Shown here piece after piece: positions 8,246 to 16,595 of a stretch of 64,000 nt of DNA (position 1 is its first letter; each line of letters begins with the position of its first letter). A program made the translations under genes and the position numbers. The notes below the pieces were generated by a model that saw only the letters and a program-made list of their open reading frames with translations, had not been told where the DNA came from and ran no database searches. This DNA is from Bacteroidaceae bacterium. GTDB lineage: Bacteria; Bacteroidota; Bacteroidia; Bacteroidales; Bacteroidaceae. The stretch covers positions 40,270 to 104,269 of the forward strand of contig JAGAYF010000006.1 in assembly GCA_017940605.1 (NCBI GenBank), read 5' to 3'.

Positions 8246-9370
8246 ATGGGATTGTTTTCCAAACTTCCGGCCCCGTCAGTGGGCGACTTCACGCTGCAAC
8301 TCGACGTGAACAGGCAGCAGATGGAACGAATGGAGTTGCGCTCGTCATTCTTTCCCGCCGAGTGGTGGCCGCAGAGCGCAATGCAGCTCACATGGCCGCA
8401 CGCCGGAACCGACTGGGCGCAGCGGCTGGACGAAGTGACGCAGTGCTATGTGCGCATGGCCTATGAAATCAGTTCCGTGGAGCCACTGCTCATCGCCACG
8501 CCCGAGCCACAGGCCGTCGGCCGCCTGCTGCAAGAGAAACTGCCGCGTAGGGCCATGCAAAACATCATCTTCCTGTCCTGTCCCACCAACGACACGTGGG
8601 CACGCGACCACGGCTTTCTCACCGTCATCACGGAAAAATCGCCCGAGCTGCTCGACTTTCGGTTCAACGGCTGGGGCAACAAGTTTGAGGCCGCGCTCGA
8701 CAACGCCATCAACCGCCGCCTGTGGGAAAGCGGGCTGCTGCACGGACGGTACACCGACTGCTTGGACTTTGTGCTGGAGGGCGGCTCGATTGAGACCGAT
8801 GGCCGCGGCACGCTGCTTACCACGGCCCAATGCCTGCTCAGCGAAAACCGCAATCAGCCCATGAGCCGCATGGAGATAGAGGAGTTCCTGTGCCGACGGC
8901 TTCACTGCCGCCGCGTGCTGTGGCTGGAGCACGGCCACCTGGAGGGCGACGACACGGACGGCCACATTGACACGCTGGCGCGCTTCTGCCCAGGCGACAC
9001 CATTGCCTATGTGCAATGCACCGACCCCGAGGACAGCCACCACGCTGCGCTGCACCTCATGGAACAGGAACTCCAAGCCCTGCGCACCGAGGACGGCCTG
9101 CCCTACCGCCTGCTTCCCCTCCCCCTGCCCGATGCCCTGCACGACGAAGACGGGCAACGCCTGCCTGCCACCTACGCAAACTTCCTCATCCTAAACGGCA
9201 AGGTGCTCATGCCCACCTACAACCAGCCGGAAAAGGACGCGCAGGCCTTGCACATCCTGCAGCAGGCCTTCCCAAAGCACGAAATCGTGGGGATAGACAG
9301 CCGCATACTGGTTTGGCAGCACGGCAGCATACACTGCTCTGCCATGCAGTATCCCAAAGGCGTGTTCTAA
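8246..9370 (+). CDS. aguA: Agmatine deiminase
   Basis: Converts agmatine to N-carbamoylputrescine and ammonia (polyamine synthesis, cytosol). 374 residues of the porphyromonas-type arginine deiminase (PAD_porph) fold. Signatures are PAEWWPQSAMQLTWPH, CPTNDTWARDHGF, LEGGSIETDGRGTLLTT, LEHGHLEGDDTDGHIDTLARF and the catalytic-Cys motif GSIHCSAMQYP near the C-terminus. The frame opens at 8213, but that ATG overlaps the -7 box; 8246 is the first usable ATG, giving a leader of only about 15 bases. The partner enzyme aguB is at 20970. The GH106 gene follows 16 bases later. Confidence 0.9.
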   Translation: MGLFSKLPAPSVGDFTLQLDVNRQQMERMELRSSFFPAEWWPQSAMQLTWPHAGTDWAQRLDEVTQCYVRMAYEISSVEPLLIATPEPQAVGRLLQEKLPRRAMQNIIFLSCPTNDTWARDHGFLTVITEKSPELLDFRFNGWGNKFEAALDNAINRRLWESGLLHGRYTDCLDFVLEGGSIETDGRGTLLTTAQCLLSENRNQPMSRMEIEEFLCRRLHCRRVLWLEHGHLEGDDTDGHIDTLARFCPGDTIAYVQCTDPEDSHHAALHLMEQELQALRTEDGLPYRLLPLPLPDALHDEDGQRLPATYANFLILNGKVLMPTYNQPEKDAQALHILQQAFPKHEIVGIDSRILVWQHGSIHCSAMQYPKGVF

Positions 9371-9386
9371 TAGCCACCATACCACC

Positions 9387-12300
9387 ATGACGCTCACATC
9401 GCTGCTTTTTCCACTTTTTTTAACCACATTCACCCTCAATGCGCAGGGCAGACCGGCACGCCCAGACGCGCCACGCACCACCACATTTGCCGCAACGCCC
9501 GACACGGCCCTGCTTTGGAAACCATTTGAGAAGGCCGACGCAGCACATTTCCTGCGCCCTCAACGCATCTTCTACCCCGAGACGTGGTTTCACTTCGTAA
9601 ACGGGAACGTCAGCCGCGCAGGCATCACAAAAGACTTGGAAGCCATCGCCGCTGCAGGCATCACGGGAGTGCAATTCTTCCACGGAAAACAAGGAAAGCC
9701 CGACGACTGGCCAGGCACCAAGGAACACATAGAATGCCTCTCGCCACGATGGGAAGAATTGGTACGGTTCGCAGCCAGCGAAGCCCACCGCATGGGCCTG
9801 CGCTTCAGTCTGCAGACATGTCCGGGCTGGGCCACGAGCGGCGGCCCGTGGATAAAGCCCGAGCAGGCCATGCGCCACTTGGCATACAGCAGGACCGACG
9901 TACCGGGCGGCACGCCAGTAGACACGCTGCTCCCTGTCAACGCAAGCAAGGCCTGGCAGGACTGGCGCGACATTGCCGTGCTGGCATTTCCCACGCCGGA
10001 GGGAGATAATGTGGAAGCTCTGAAGTACGATCAAATACGGGCCGGCCTGCCGCAACAGCAAGCACAGTGGGAGGGCCTCTTGCGCGAAGGAAAACCCCTC
10101 ACCCTGCCACCTACGACGGCCGAGAAGCCGCACCGCCTACACGTCAGCCTGCAACACGGACCTTTGGCGCGGTCATTGGAGTTCAATCCCATTGACTTGT
10201 TCAACCACGAATGGGTAGTGCAGCCCGACATCCACCTGCGCATAAGCGCAACCCATAAGAACAAGCCCTCCACCCTATTGATGGACACCGATTTCCCACG
10301 CGCCAACTGGCAGGACAAGGAAGCGAACATGACTTTCGCATTGTCCCAGGGCGCAGAGGCAAATGAATACGACATAGAAATTGTAAACCTGCACCCCATG
10401 CGCATAACGTGCATGAGATTCCTGTCCGCGGCAAGGGGCGACAACTGGGAAACCGAGGCAGGATGGACATTGCGTTCGCTCCTCCGACCCGCCACGCCAC
10501 TGAACGAAGACGCGGACATGGCGGCCAAGGCCTTCGTGCGCCGCGACGCACTCATGGACCTCTCGCAGCACATGGACGAGCACGGCCGGCTGCAATGGCA
10601 AGCTCCCGCCGAGATTGGCGGAACGCGCGTAGAGCATGGCTGGACCATCCTGCGCATTGGCCACATCAACACTGGGCAGCGCAACGGCCCTGCCCCTGCC
10701 GAGGCCACAGGATGGGAGGTAAACAAGCTGGACACGGCGTTCGTGGGCTTTCAGTTCCGCTCCTACATAGGCCGCTTGGTGGACGGCCCATTGAAAGGCT
10801 TGGTAGACAACATGCTCATGGACTCCTGGGAGTGCCGTTCACAGACATGGACACGCTTCATGGAACAAGAATTCCAGCAGCGCCGCCACTACGCACTGCG
10901 CCCCTGGATGCCGGCGCTCTTCGGCTTCATTGTGGGCAACCGCGAGCAGACCGCCCGCTTCCTGTGCGACTGGCGCAGGACCATCAATGAGCTATTCTCC
11001 GACAACTTCTACGGATACATGTCGCGAATGGCACGCGAAAAAGGCATGACCGTCTCCTACGAAACGGCGGCGGGCGATATTTTCCCCGCTGACCCCATGG
11101 AGTACTACAAGTGGGCCGACGTGCCAATGACCGAGTTTTGGCAACCGTTCAGCCACTGGCTTGCCAATCACAACTACAAGCCCATACGCCCCGCGGCCTC
11201 GGCAGCGCACATGTACGGCAAGCCGCGCGTAACGGCCGAATCGTTTACGAGCTTCGCCCTCACCTGGGACGAGCACCTATCCATGCTGCGCGAAGTGGCC
11301 AACCAAAATCTGCTGGAGGGCGTCACGCACATGGTCTTCCACACCTACACCCACAACCCCGATGCCGACCGGCACGAACCCGGCACGAGCTTTGGGGGCG
11401 GCATTGGCACGCCTTTCCTGCGCCGACAGACGTGGTGGTGGGCTATGCCCCGCTTCACCACCTACCTGGCCCGCTGCTCCTACATGCTGGAGCGCGGCCT
11501 GCCCGTGAGCACCGTGCTGTTGTACCTGGGCGACGAGATCCAGCAGAAGCCCGACCAGTACGCGGCATTCCCCGAGGGCTACCGCTATGACTACTGCAAC
11601 ACCGATGCACTGTTGCACCGCATACAGGTGGTGAACGGCAAGTGGACCACGCCCGAAGGCATACAGTACGACGTGCTGTGGATACCCCAGCGGCAGCGCA
11701 TGCTGCCCCAGGTGGCCGAGCGCCTGCAAGCCCTGTCGGCCGCCGGAGGAATCATCGTGGGCGACGCCCCATTGTCCGTGGCCACACGGACTGACGACCA
11801 CTCACAGGCCCAACGTTGGCAGCAAGCCGTGGACAAGCTATGGGGAACGGCGCACGGGGGCAGCAACTCCAGGAACGTACTGCAGGGATGCACCCTGCAA
11901 CAAGCCCTGGACAGCCTGCGCCTGCCGCCCGACGTGAAACCCACGTCCCTGCAGTGGATGCACCGCCGCACCGAGGGGGCTGACTGGTACATGATCTGCG
12001 CTCCGCAGGGTAAGGGCTTCAGCGGCGAAGCCTCGTTCCTGCAAAAGGGCCAGGCCGAGCTGTGGAATCCCATGACGGGACAGGCCAGCCCCATCGGCAC
12101 TACGCCCGACGGTCCGTACAGCCGTATCAGCCTGCAACTGGAACAGGGCGAATGCCTCTTTCTCGTCTTTCACCACACGGCCGCAACGGCCACAGCACCC
12201 CATGCAGGCATCGCGCACCGCGCATCCGCCACCAAACGCCAACTCGTGCCCGTAGGCACAGACGGCGCAGCACCCTGGACACTGACATTCCCCAACGGAT

Positions 12301-12746
12301 GGGGCATCGGCCAGCCCATCCAGCTGACCGCCCTCGTCCCGTGGAAAGACCTTCCCATCTCGGCCGAGGGCCGCGCCTTCAGCGGAACAGCCACCTACGA
12401 AACCACCCTACGACTCCCCCGTCTGACAAAAGGCTGCCGCTACATCCTCTCGCTGGGGCGCGTGGAAGAGATAGCCGAAGTGGCCGTCAACGGGCACGTG
12501 TGCGACACACTGTGGGCCGCCCCCTACGAAACCGACGTAACGCGCCACCTGCACAAGGGCATCAACCAGCTACGCATTCGCGCAACCAGCACATGGTTCA
12601 ACCGCCTGGCCTACGACGCAGCGCTGCCCGAGACCGAGCGCCGCACCTGGGTCATCTCAGGGCCCAAGGCCGGTACGCCCCTGCGCGAAAGCGGCTTGCT
12701 GGGCCCTGCCGTCCTGCGCGAGGAACAAGCCCCGGTAAAGCACTGA
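9387..12746 (+). CDS. GH106 alpha-L-rhamnosidase-like glycoside hydrolase
   Basis: 1119-residue secreted enzyme. Signal peptide is about 20 residues (LTSLLFPLFLTTFTLNAQG). The N-terminal half has GH106 hallmarks: ETWFHFVNGNVSRAGITKDLEAIAAAGITGVQFFHG, LSPRWEELVRFAASEAHRMGLRFSLQTCPGWATSGGPWIKPEQAM, and later VDNMLMDSWECRSQTW and ISYET/VSYETAAGDIFPADPMEYYKWADVPMTEFW. The C-terminus has a GH2-type sugar-binding jelly roll (YETTLRLPRLTKGCRYILSLGRVEEIAEVAVNGHVCDTLWAAPYETDVT). Expected role: removing terminal rhamnose from plant pectic or arabinogalactan glycans in the periplasm. No SusCD pair is adjacent. Substrate is inferred from the family only. Confidence 0.82.
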   Translation: MTLTSLLFPLFLTTFTLNAQGRPARPDAPRTTTFAATPDTALLWKPFEKADAAHFLRPQRIFYPETWFHFVNGNVSRAGITKDLEAIAAAGITGVQFFHGKQGKPDDWPGTKEHIECLSPRWEELVRFAASEAHRMGLRFSLQTCPGWATSGGPWIKPEQAMRHLAYSRTDVPGGTPVDTLLPVNASKAWQDWRDIAVLAFPTPEGDNVEALKYDQIRAGLPQQQAQWEGLLREGKPLTLPPTTAEKPHRLHVSLQHGPLARSLEFNPIDLFNHEWVVQPDIHLRISATHKNKPSTLLMDTDFPRANWQDKEANMTFALSQGAEANEYDIEIVNLHPMRITCMRFLSAARGDNWETEAGWTLRSLLRPATPLNEDADMAAKAFVRRDALMDLSQHMDEHGRLQWQAPAEIGGTRVEHGWTILRIGHINTGQRNGPAPAEATGWEVNKLDTAFVGFQFRSYIGRLVDGPLKGLVDNMLMDSWECRSQTWTRFMEQEFQQRRHYALRPWMPALFGFIVGNREQTARFLCDWRRTINELFSDNFYGYMSRMAREKGMTVSYETAAGDIFPADPMEYYKWADVPMTEFWQPFSHWLANHNYKPIRPAASAAHMYGKPRVTAESFTSFALTWDEHLSMLREVANQNLLEGVTHMVFHTYTHNPDADRHEPGTSFGGGIGTPFLRRQTWWWAMPRFTTYLARCSYMLERGLPVSTVLLYLGDEIQQKPDQYAAFPEGYRYDYCNTDALLHRIQVVNGKWTTPEGIQYDVLWIPQRQRMLPQVAERLQALSAAGGIIVGDAPLSVATRTDDHSQAQRWQQAVDKLWGTAHGGSNSRNVLQGCTLQQALDSLRLPPDVKPTSLQWMHRRTEGADWYMICAPQGKGFSGEASFLQKGQAELWNPMTGQASPIGTTPDGPYSRISLQLEQGECLFLVFHHTAATATAPHAGIAHRASATKRQLVPVGTDGAAPWTLTFPNGWGIGQPIQLTALVPWKDLPISAEGRAFSGTATYETTLRLPRLTKGCRYILSLGRVEEIAEVAVNGHVCDTLWAAPYETDVTRHLHKGINQLRIRATSTWFNRLAYDAALPETERRTWVISGPKAGTPLRESGLLGPAVLREEQAPVKH

Positions 12747-12798
12747 CGCACATTTATCAAAATAATCATACATCAAACTACAGACCCCTTTATTACCC

Positions 12799-13401
12799 AT
12801 GAGACTCACAATGAGACACTGTATGCTGGCCGCCCTCCTGCTATGCGGCATGGCCGGCATGGAAGCACAGAACCTGGCAGGTCGCACCTACCACAACGCC
12901 AACATCCTGGCCAACGAACTGAACAGCAAGCTGAGCGAACTTGACAGCAAGATGGCCGCGGCCAGGACCAAGGCCGTCACCGAGAAGGAGAAAGAGCTGG
13001 GCCGCAAGCTGACCGATGCCGAAAAGGCCAAGGTAGACAAGGAACTCAAGGAAAACCGCGCCAAGGCCGAAAGCCTGGCCAAGGGCATGAAGACCGCCGT
13101 CACCATCGAGTTTAAGACGGCGACCGACATGGTGATGAAGCTCAAGATGAGCATCAGCGACGATGCCATGAAGAACGCAGGCATAGGCTGGCTGAAGCGC
13201 AAGGCACTGAAAGCCGCCATTGCCGCCGCACCCTCATCGCAGAAAGCCACCTACACGGTGGCAGGCAACATGGTCATCACCAGCGACGGCAAGGACAAGG
13301 ACACGCTCTTCATCTCCGGCGACGGCAAGCAGCTGAGCGGCATACTGGACATAGACGAGAAGGGCAAGAAAACGAAATTTACCCTGACGAGAATCCAGTA
13401 G
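12799..13401 (+). CDS. Secreted protein, coiled-coil plus beta domain
   Basis: 200 residues with a signal peptide (RHCMLAALLLCGMAGMEAQ). Residues about 30-100 are highly charged and helical (KEKELGRKLTDAEKAKVDKELKENRAKAE). The C-terminal part is strand-rich (KATYTVAGNMVITSDGKDKDTLFISGDGKQLSGILDI) and resembles the lipocalin-like domains common in Bacteroidales secreted proteins. An internal start MRHCM at 12811 is also possible. It lies 52 bases after the GH106 gene and ends at a strong hairpin. Function unknown. Confidence 0.72.
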   Translation: MRLTMRHCMLAALLLCGMAGMEAQNLAGRTYHNANILANELNSKLSELDSKMAAARTKAVTEKEKELGRKLTDAEKAKVDKELKENRAKAESLAKGMKTAVTIEFKTATDMVMKLKMSISDDAMKNAGIGWLKRKALKAAIAAAPSSQKATYTVAGNMVITSDGKDKDTLFISGDGKQLSGILDIDEKGKKTKFTLTRIQ

Positions 13402-13411
13402 CCCCACACAG

Positions 13412-13450
13412 GCAGCACCGCCGACACAGAAAAAGTGTCGGCGGTGCTGC
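13412..13450. terminator. Strong hairpin between convergent genes
   Basis: Perfect 16-bp stem (13412-13427 with 13435-13450) with loop AGAAAAA. It serves the + strand 12799 gene and possibly the - strand small HTH gene. Confidence 0.75.
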
Positions 13451-13478
13451 TTAAATAAAAATGCCACAAGACGGATTC

Positions 13479-13658
13479 CTATTCAGCAGGTGTCCACTTG
13501 CAGCGGACGGGCGACACGATAGCGCCCTCTTTCTTCAATTCGGCAAATGCCTTATCGACGACCTTACGGTCCAGGCCTGTCAGCTCGGCCACCTTGCCTG
13601 CGTTCAGGGGTTCACCTGCTTTGCGCATAGCCTGCAACACTTGTTCTTTTGCTTCCAT
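13479..13658 (-). CDS. Small winged-helix-like protein (59 aa)
   Basis: MEAKEQVLQAMRKAGEPLNAGKVAELTGLDRKVVDKAFAELKKEGAIVSPVRCKWTPAE has the helix order of a minimal winged helix (recognition-helix-like DRKVVDKAFAELKKEG, wing IVSPVRCKW). The frame extends to 13706, but MEAKEQ at 13658 is the natural start because the extra residues are basic/aromatic and do not belong to the fold. It resembles small MarR/transcription-factor-like proteins common in Bacteroidales. Target unknown. Confidence 0.7.
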   Translation of the reverse strand: MEAKEQVLQAMRKAGEPLNAGKVAELTGLDRKVVDKAFAELKKEGAIVSPVRCKWTPAE

Positions 13659-13739
13659 AATAAACATTTTCCATTTATAAATTATCACTTCATATCGCCT
13701 GCACAAGATAGCATTCGTCCTGTCCTCACACCTGCAGGC

Positions 13740-14186
13740 CTACTCACTCGCTTTCTGCCGCCATGTCCTCCACAGGCTCTTGCAGTATTCCCAACCACCG
13801 GTAGACCACAGGGCCAAAAAGATCAACACAGGCTGAAAGAACAGACGCACCAGGCGTTGTTGGTCGGTGTCAAGGCCAAAGGCACTGATGTGATTTGCAT
13901 ATTGGTTGATGTTGCCAGGGAAGATGGCTATGTAGAAAAGTGCCAGCAACGTGCCTACGAGGGCCTTTTTCCTCCACAGGAACAGCATGGCTAGGCCCAG
14001 CACAATCTCCACCACGCCCGATGCCAACACCACAAAGTCGGTGAAGCCCTCACTGAACTGCAACCACGTTGGCACTTGGGCAATGAATTCCTGCCGCGCC
14101 ACTGTAAGGTGCGTCACGCCGGCAAATGTCATGAACGCCCCCAGCAACATGCGGACAAGCAATTTGGCATGCATCACCATGGCCAT
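13740..14186 (-). CDS. DoxX-like membrane protein
   Basis: 148 residues with four predicted membrane helices (about 8-25, 48-68, 72-92 and 112-128). It matches the DoxX/MauE-like layout: LLVRMLLGAFMTFAGVTHL, VVLASGVVEIVLGLAMLFLWRKKALVGTLLALFYIAIFPGNINQY. The GNINQY-ANH segment is typical of the DoxX-like quinone or redox-associated family. It starts 6 bases after the ferritin-like gene stop, so the two form an operon, possibly linked to oxidative stress (inference). Confidence 0.78.
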   Translation of the reverse strand: MAMVMHAKLLVRMLLGAFMTFAGVTHLTVARQEFIAQVPTWLQFSEGFTDFVVLASGVVEIVLGLAMLFLWRKKALVGTLLALFYIAIFPGNINQYANHISAFGLDTDQQRLVRLFFQPVLIFLALWSTGGWEYCKSLWRTWRQKASE

Positions 14187-14192
14187 CTATTT

Positions 14193-14648
14193 TCAGAGTT
14201 GCTGCAACAGCCAGTTCTGTGCCCCAATGCACTCGATCATGTCCATAGCACCCTGACTCCAGTACAGGTCTTCCTCCTCGTCCTTCAGGTAGTCTTTCAG
14301 TAGGTCATAGGTTGTGGGATCATCCTTCAGTTCGGCCATACACTTCATGAGCATATCCACGCCAGGCTCCTGAATGGCCAGGTCGGCCTTCACGTAATCG
14401 AGGGGATTCTTGATGAGTTCACGCTCCTTCATGCCCTCAAACTTCACTTCGCCGCCGAGGTCGAGAATGCGCTCTGTGAACTTCTCCACCCAGCCCATTT
14501 CTTCATTAAAGTGATCGATGTACTTCTGTCCGAGCTTTATGAAACCCTGCGACTTGAAAATCATACCCTGCTGCTTATGAACGACAGCACCTTCTGCAAG
14601 GTGGGTTACAAAAAACTGCAATGCTTCGATTGACTTATTCTTGTCCAT
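14193..14648 (-). CDS. Ferritin-like domain protein with altered iron ligands
   Basis: 151 residues, all helical, aligning by eye with bacterioferritin: AEGAVVHKQQG (first Glu), YIDHFNEEMGWVEKFTERILDLGGE, then LLKDYLKDEEEDLYW. In bacterioferritin the corresponding motifs are E-x-x-H twice; here the His positions read Trp53 and Asp127, so a standard ferroxidase site is doubtful. Two cysteines (103 and 140) remain. First gene of an operon with the DoxX-like gene and divergent from an AraC regulator 163 bases away. May be a stress or iron-related protein. Confidence 0.72.
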   Translation of the reverse strand: MDKNKSIEALQFFVTHLAEGAVVHKQQGMIFKSQGFIKLGQKYIDHFNEEMGWVEKFTERILDLGGEVKFEGMKERELIKNPLDYVKADLAIQEPGVDMLMKCMAELKDDPTTYDLLKDYLKDEEEDLYWSQGAMDMIECIGAQNWLLQQL

Positions 14649-14688
14649 AATTCTAATTTTGTAATGATGTTAATAATAAATTTGAGTG

Positions 14689-14696
14689 CAAAGGTA
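14689..14696 (-). promoter_or_regulatory. -7 box TACCTTTG for ferritin-like/doxX operon
   Basis: Exact TACCTTTG on the minus strand, followed by CACTC, 41 bases upstream of the ATG at 14648. Confidence 0.65.
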
Positions 14697-14774
14697 GGGC
14701 AAATCAAGCACGGTAACACAATCCCTAGCAAACAACAATTAGTCTGAAACGAACATCCAGTCCATTTTTCTTCG

Positions 14775-14782
14775 TATCTTTG
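14775..14782 (+). promoter_or_regulatory. -7 box TATCTTTG for the AraC gene
   Basis: TAnnTTTG match 29 bases before the ATG at 14811. It is back to back with the ferritin-like promoter, leaving about 80 bases that could hold shared operator sites. Confidence 0.6.
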
Positions 14783-14810
14783 CCCCGACATCCACACTCA
14801 CCATCCATAT

Positions 14811-15692
14811 ATGTACACATTGCGCGACTTTTTCCTATCCGTCCTGGGCGCAGACGCCACAGACATTCCGTCCGATGAGATATGCTGCACGGAGACCGAC
14901 ACAGAAATGACCTTCTACACCAACCGCATGCAAGACTCACTGGCGGCATACACCTACACACTGGTGGAACAGGGCAGTCTCGACCTCATCTACAACGGCC
15001 GCACGCTCACACTGGAGCGCGGCGACCTCTACATTTACTCCCCAGGATTCCAGGTGGCCATCGTCAGCGGTTCGCAGGACTACCGCGGCATCTGTCTCAT
15101 GGCCGACGAGGGCATGACGCTCCAAATGCCTACCATACGCGACATCATACGCACAGCCTACCTGCCCATTGCCGAATGGGGACAGCCCGTGGTGCGCGTG
15201 CCACAGGACAGCCTGGACCGCCTGCGCCGCCGCATGCACGAAGTCATCAGCTACCAAGCGTCACACCACCGCTTCCGCGCCGAAGCCCTGCGCACGCTCT
15301 ACACACTCTTCCTGCTCGACCTTACCGACATTCAGGAACGGGTCACAGGCACACACCTGCACGGCGAGCGCACCGCCGAACTGTTCATAGGCTTCATGCG
15401 CCTGCTGCCGCAACATTTTGCAGAACACCACGACATACCCTTCTATGCCGCCCAGCTCTGCATCACTCCCACCCACCTTTCGCGCATCGTCCGCCAGATC
15501 ACCGGCCGCACCGTGGTGGACTATATCAGCCAAATGCTGCTCATGGAAGCCACATGGCTTCTGCAGACCACTGATCTCAGCATGTCGGCCATAGCCGAAC
15601 GCCTACACTTTGCCGACCAGTCGAGCTTCAGCAAGTTCTTCATCCGTCTGAAAGGCCTTACGCCGCGCGAATTCCGCATGAGGAACATCTGA
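14811..15692 (+). CDS. AraC-family transcriptional regulator
   Basis: 293 residues. The N-terminal part is a cupin-like sensing domain (YTYTLVEQGSLDLIYNGRTLTLERGDLYIYSPGFQVAIVSG). The C-terminal double HTH reads FYAAQLCITPTHLSRIVRQITGRTVVDYISQMLLMEATWLLQTTDLSMSAIAERLHFADQSSFSKFFIRLKGLTPREFR, the standard AraC/XylS layout. It is divergent from the ferritin-like/DoxX operon and probably controls it (inference from layout). Ligand unknown. Confidence 0.9.
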   Translation: MYTLRDFFLSVLGADATDIPSDEICCTETDTEMTFYTNRMQDSLAAYTYTLVEQGSLDLIYNGRTLTLERGDLYIYSPGFQVAIVSGSQDYRGICLMADEGMTLQMPTIRDIIRTAYLPIAEWGQPVVRVPQDSLDRLRRRMHEVISYQASHHRFRAEALRTLYTLFLLDLTDIQERVTGTHLHGERTAELFIGFMRLLPQHFAEHHDIPFYAAQLCITPTHLSRIVRQITGRTVVDYISQMLLMEATWLLQTTDLSMSAIAERLHFADQSSFSKFFIRLKGLTPREFRMRNI

Positions 15693-15736
15693 CCACACCC
15701 TGCCATTCTCCCCATGGGCCTCACCCCTGCACGATT

Positions 15737-15831
15737 GCGCCCCGTTGGTCCACCTTTTGCGCCCCGCCCGCGATTTCCCAGGCCGCATCGGGAGGTGTTT
15801 CACGCCCCGTCCGGGCACTTCCTGCGCCCCT
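15737..15831 (+). repeat. 22-bp-period core array, locus A
   Basis: Cores GCGCCCCG (15737), GCGCCCCG (15759), GGCCGCAT (15781), ACGCCCCG (15802) and GCGCCCCT (15824) give spacings of 22, 22, 21 and 22. The core order and the single 21-base step are the same as in locus C (60.9 kb). The bases between cores are unrelated. It lies between the AraC stop and the GGAAGCACTCC array in a gap with no gene. Confidence 0.65.
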
Positions 15832-15943
15832 CAGATGGTCTCCCGTCGGCCACCCTATTCCGCTGGCACGTCCCTCTTTGTCCTTACGTGGGATATGCCC
15901 GTCCAGAACCTCACGACGGGCATGCAGCATGGGTGCGGCGGAT

Positions 15944-16042
15944 GGAAGCACTCCTACCTGCCGAAGGAAGCACTCCTTCTCGGGCAAGGAAGCACTCCTT
16001 CAGAAACAAGGAAGCACTCCTCCGGCAGCAAGGAAGCACTCC
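15944..16042 (+). repeat. Five GGAAGCACTCC units at exact 22-bp period
   Basis: Copies start at 15944, 15966, 15988, 16010 and 16032. Four share GGAAGCACTCCT and the last lacks the final T. Copies 2-5 are preceded by AA. The 8 bases between conserved blocks differ every time. AAGGA and TCCTT at the ends allow a small hairpin in each unit. The period is not a multiple of three and no plausible protein is encoded. The gap 15693-16145 holds only this array and locus A. Confidence 0.85.
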
Positions 16043-16145
16043 GCTGCACGCCAAAGGGGCATCGGGCGAAAAACAAAAGGATAACGAATGGAGAATCAGC
16101 CTATTTCAAACGACTTGAAACCAGCCGTTCCTCGGCACATGAGGA

Positions 16146-16577
16146 CTACCGGCCCTGATAGACCAACGTGCCCAGCATGGACGACTGTTCGACAATGGTA
16201 CGGGCCTTGGCATTGAATTTCAGCTTCTGGTTGCCTGTCAATTCGTAATGGACGGTGACGTTGCTGCCCTTCCGTTTCCAGGTAAAGTCGGTGCACTGGC
16301 CCGATGAGAAGAACTGGCCCGTGCCGTCGGAATAGAAGACGTAGGACTCCCTGACGCGCTTGCAGTCATACGAGCCCACCAAGGGGTCGGCGGCCCGGGG
16401 CTCGGGCTGCACCTCGGGCTGGGCAACAGGTTGGGTATCGGGCACAGCGGCCGTGGCGGCGGGCAGGATTTCGCAACTGTCTTCCGGCGCGGCAGTCGGG
16501 GCAGGGAGCGGCCTTCGGCCATGGTTGCAGGAAACAAGCGACAAGGTGATGGCAAAAATCAAGACGGGGGTTTTCAT
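16146..16577 (-). CDS. Small lipoprotein of unknown function
   Basis: 143 residues with a type II signal (LIFAITLSLVSC, Cys about 17). A proline/alanine-rich linker (about 22-65) follows, then a small beta domain (LVGSYDCKRVRESYVFYSDGTGQFFSSGQCTDFTWKRKGSNVTVHYELTG) that looks like a lipocalin-like or META-type fold. Probably anchored in the outer or inner membrane facing the periplasm. It lies 18 bases downstream of the SHOCT gene on the same strand and is likely co-transcribed. Confidence 0.75.
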   Translation of the reverse strand: MKTPVLIFAITLSLVSCNHGRRPLPAPTAAPEDSCEILPAATAAVPDTQPVAQPEVQPEPRAADPLVGSYDCKRVRESYVFYSDGTGQFFSSGQCTDFTWKRKGSNVTVHYELTGNQKLKFNAKARTIVEQSSMLGTLVYQGR

Positions 16578-16595
16578 ATGGGTTACAATAAAATG

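Noticed and set aside
15944-16042. CRISPR-like repeat-spacer pattern
   Set aside because: Repeats are only about 14 bases and spacers 8 bases, far below CRISPR sizes, and no cas gene is present.
15714-16158. Three overlapping open frames through the repeat arrays
   Set aside because: The period of 22 is not a multiple of three, all frames are open by composition only, and the peptides are low complexity.
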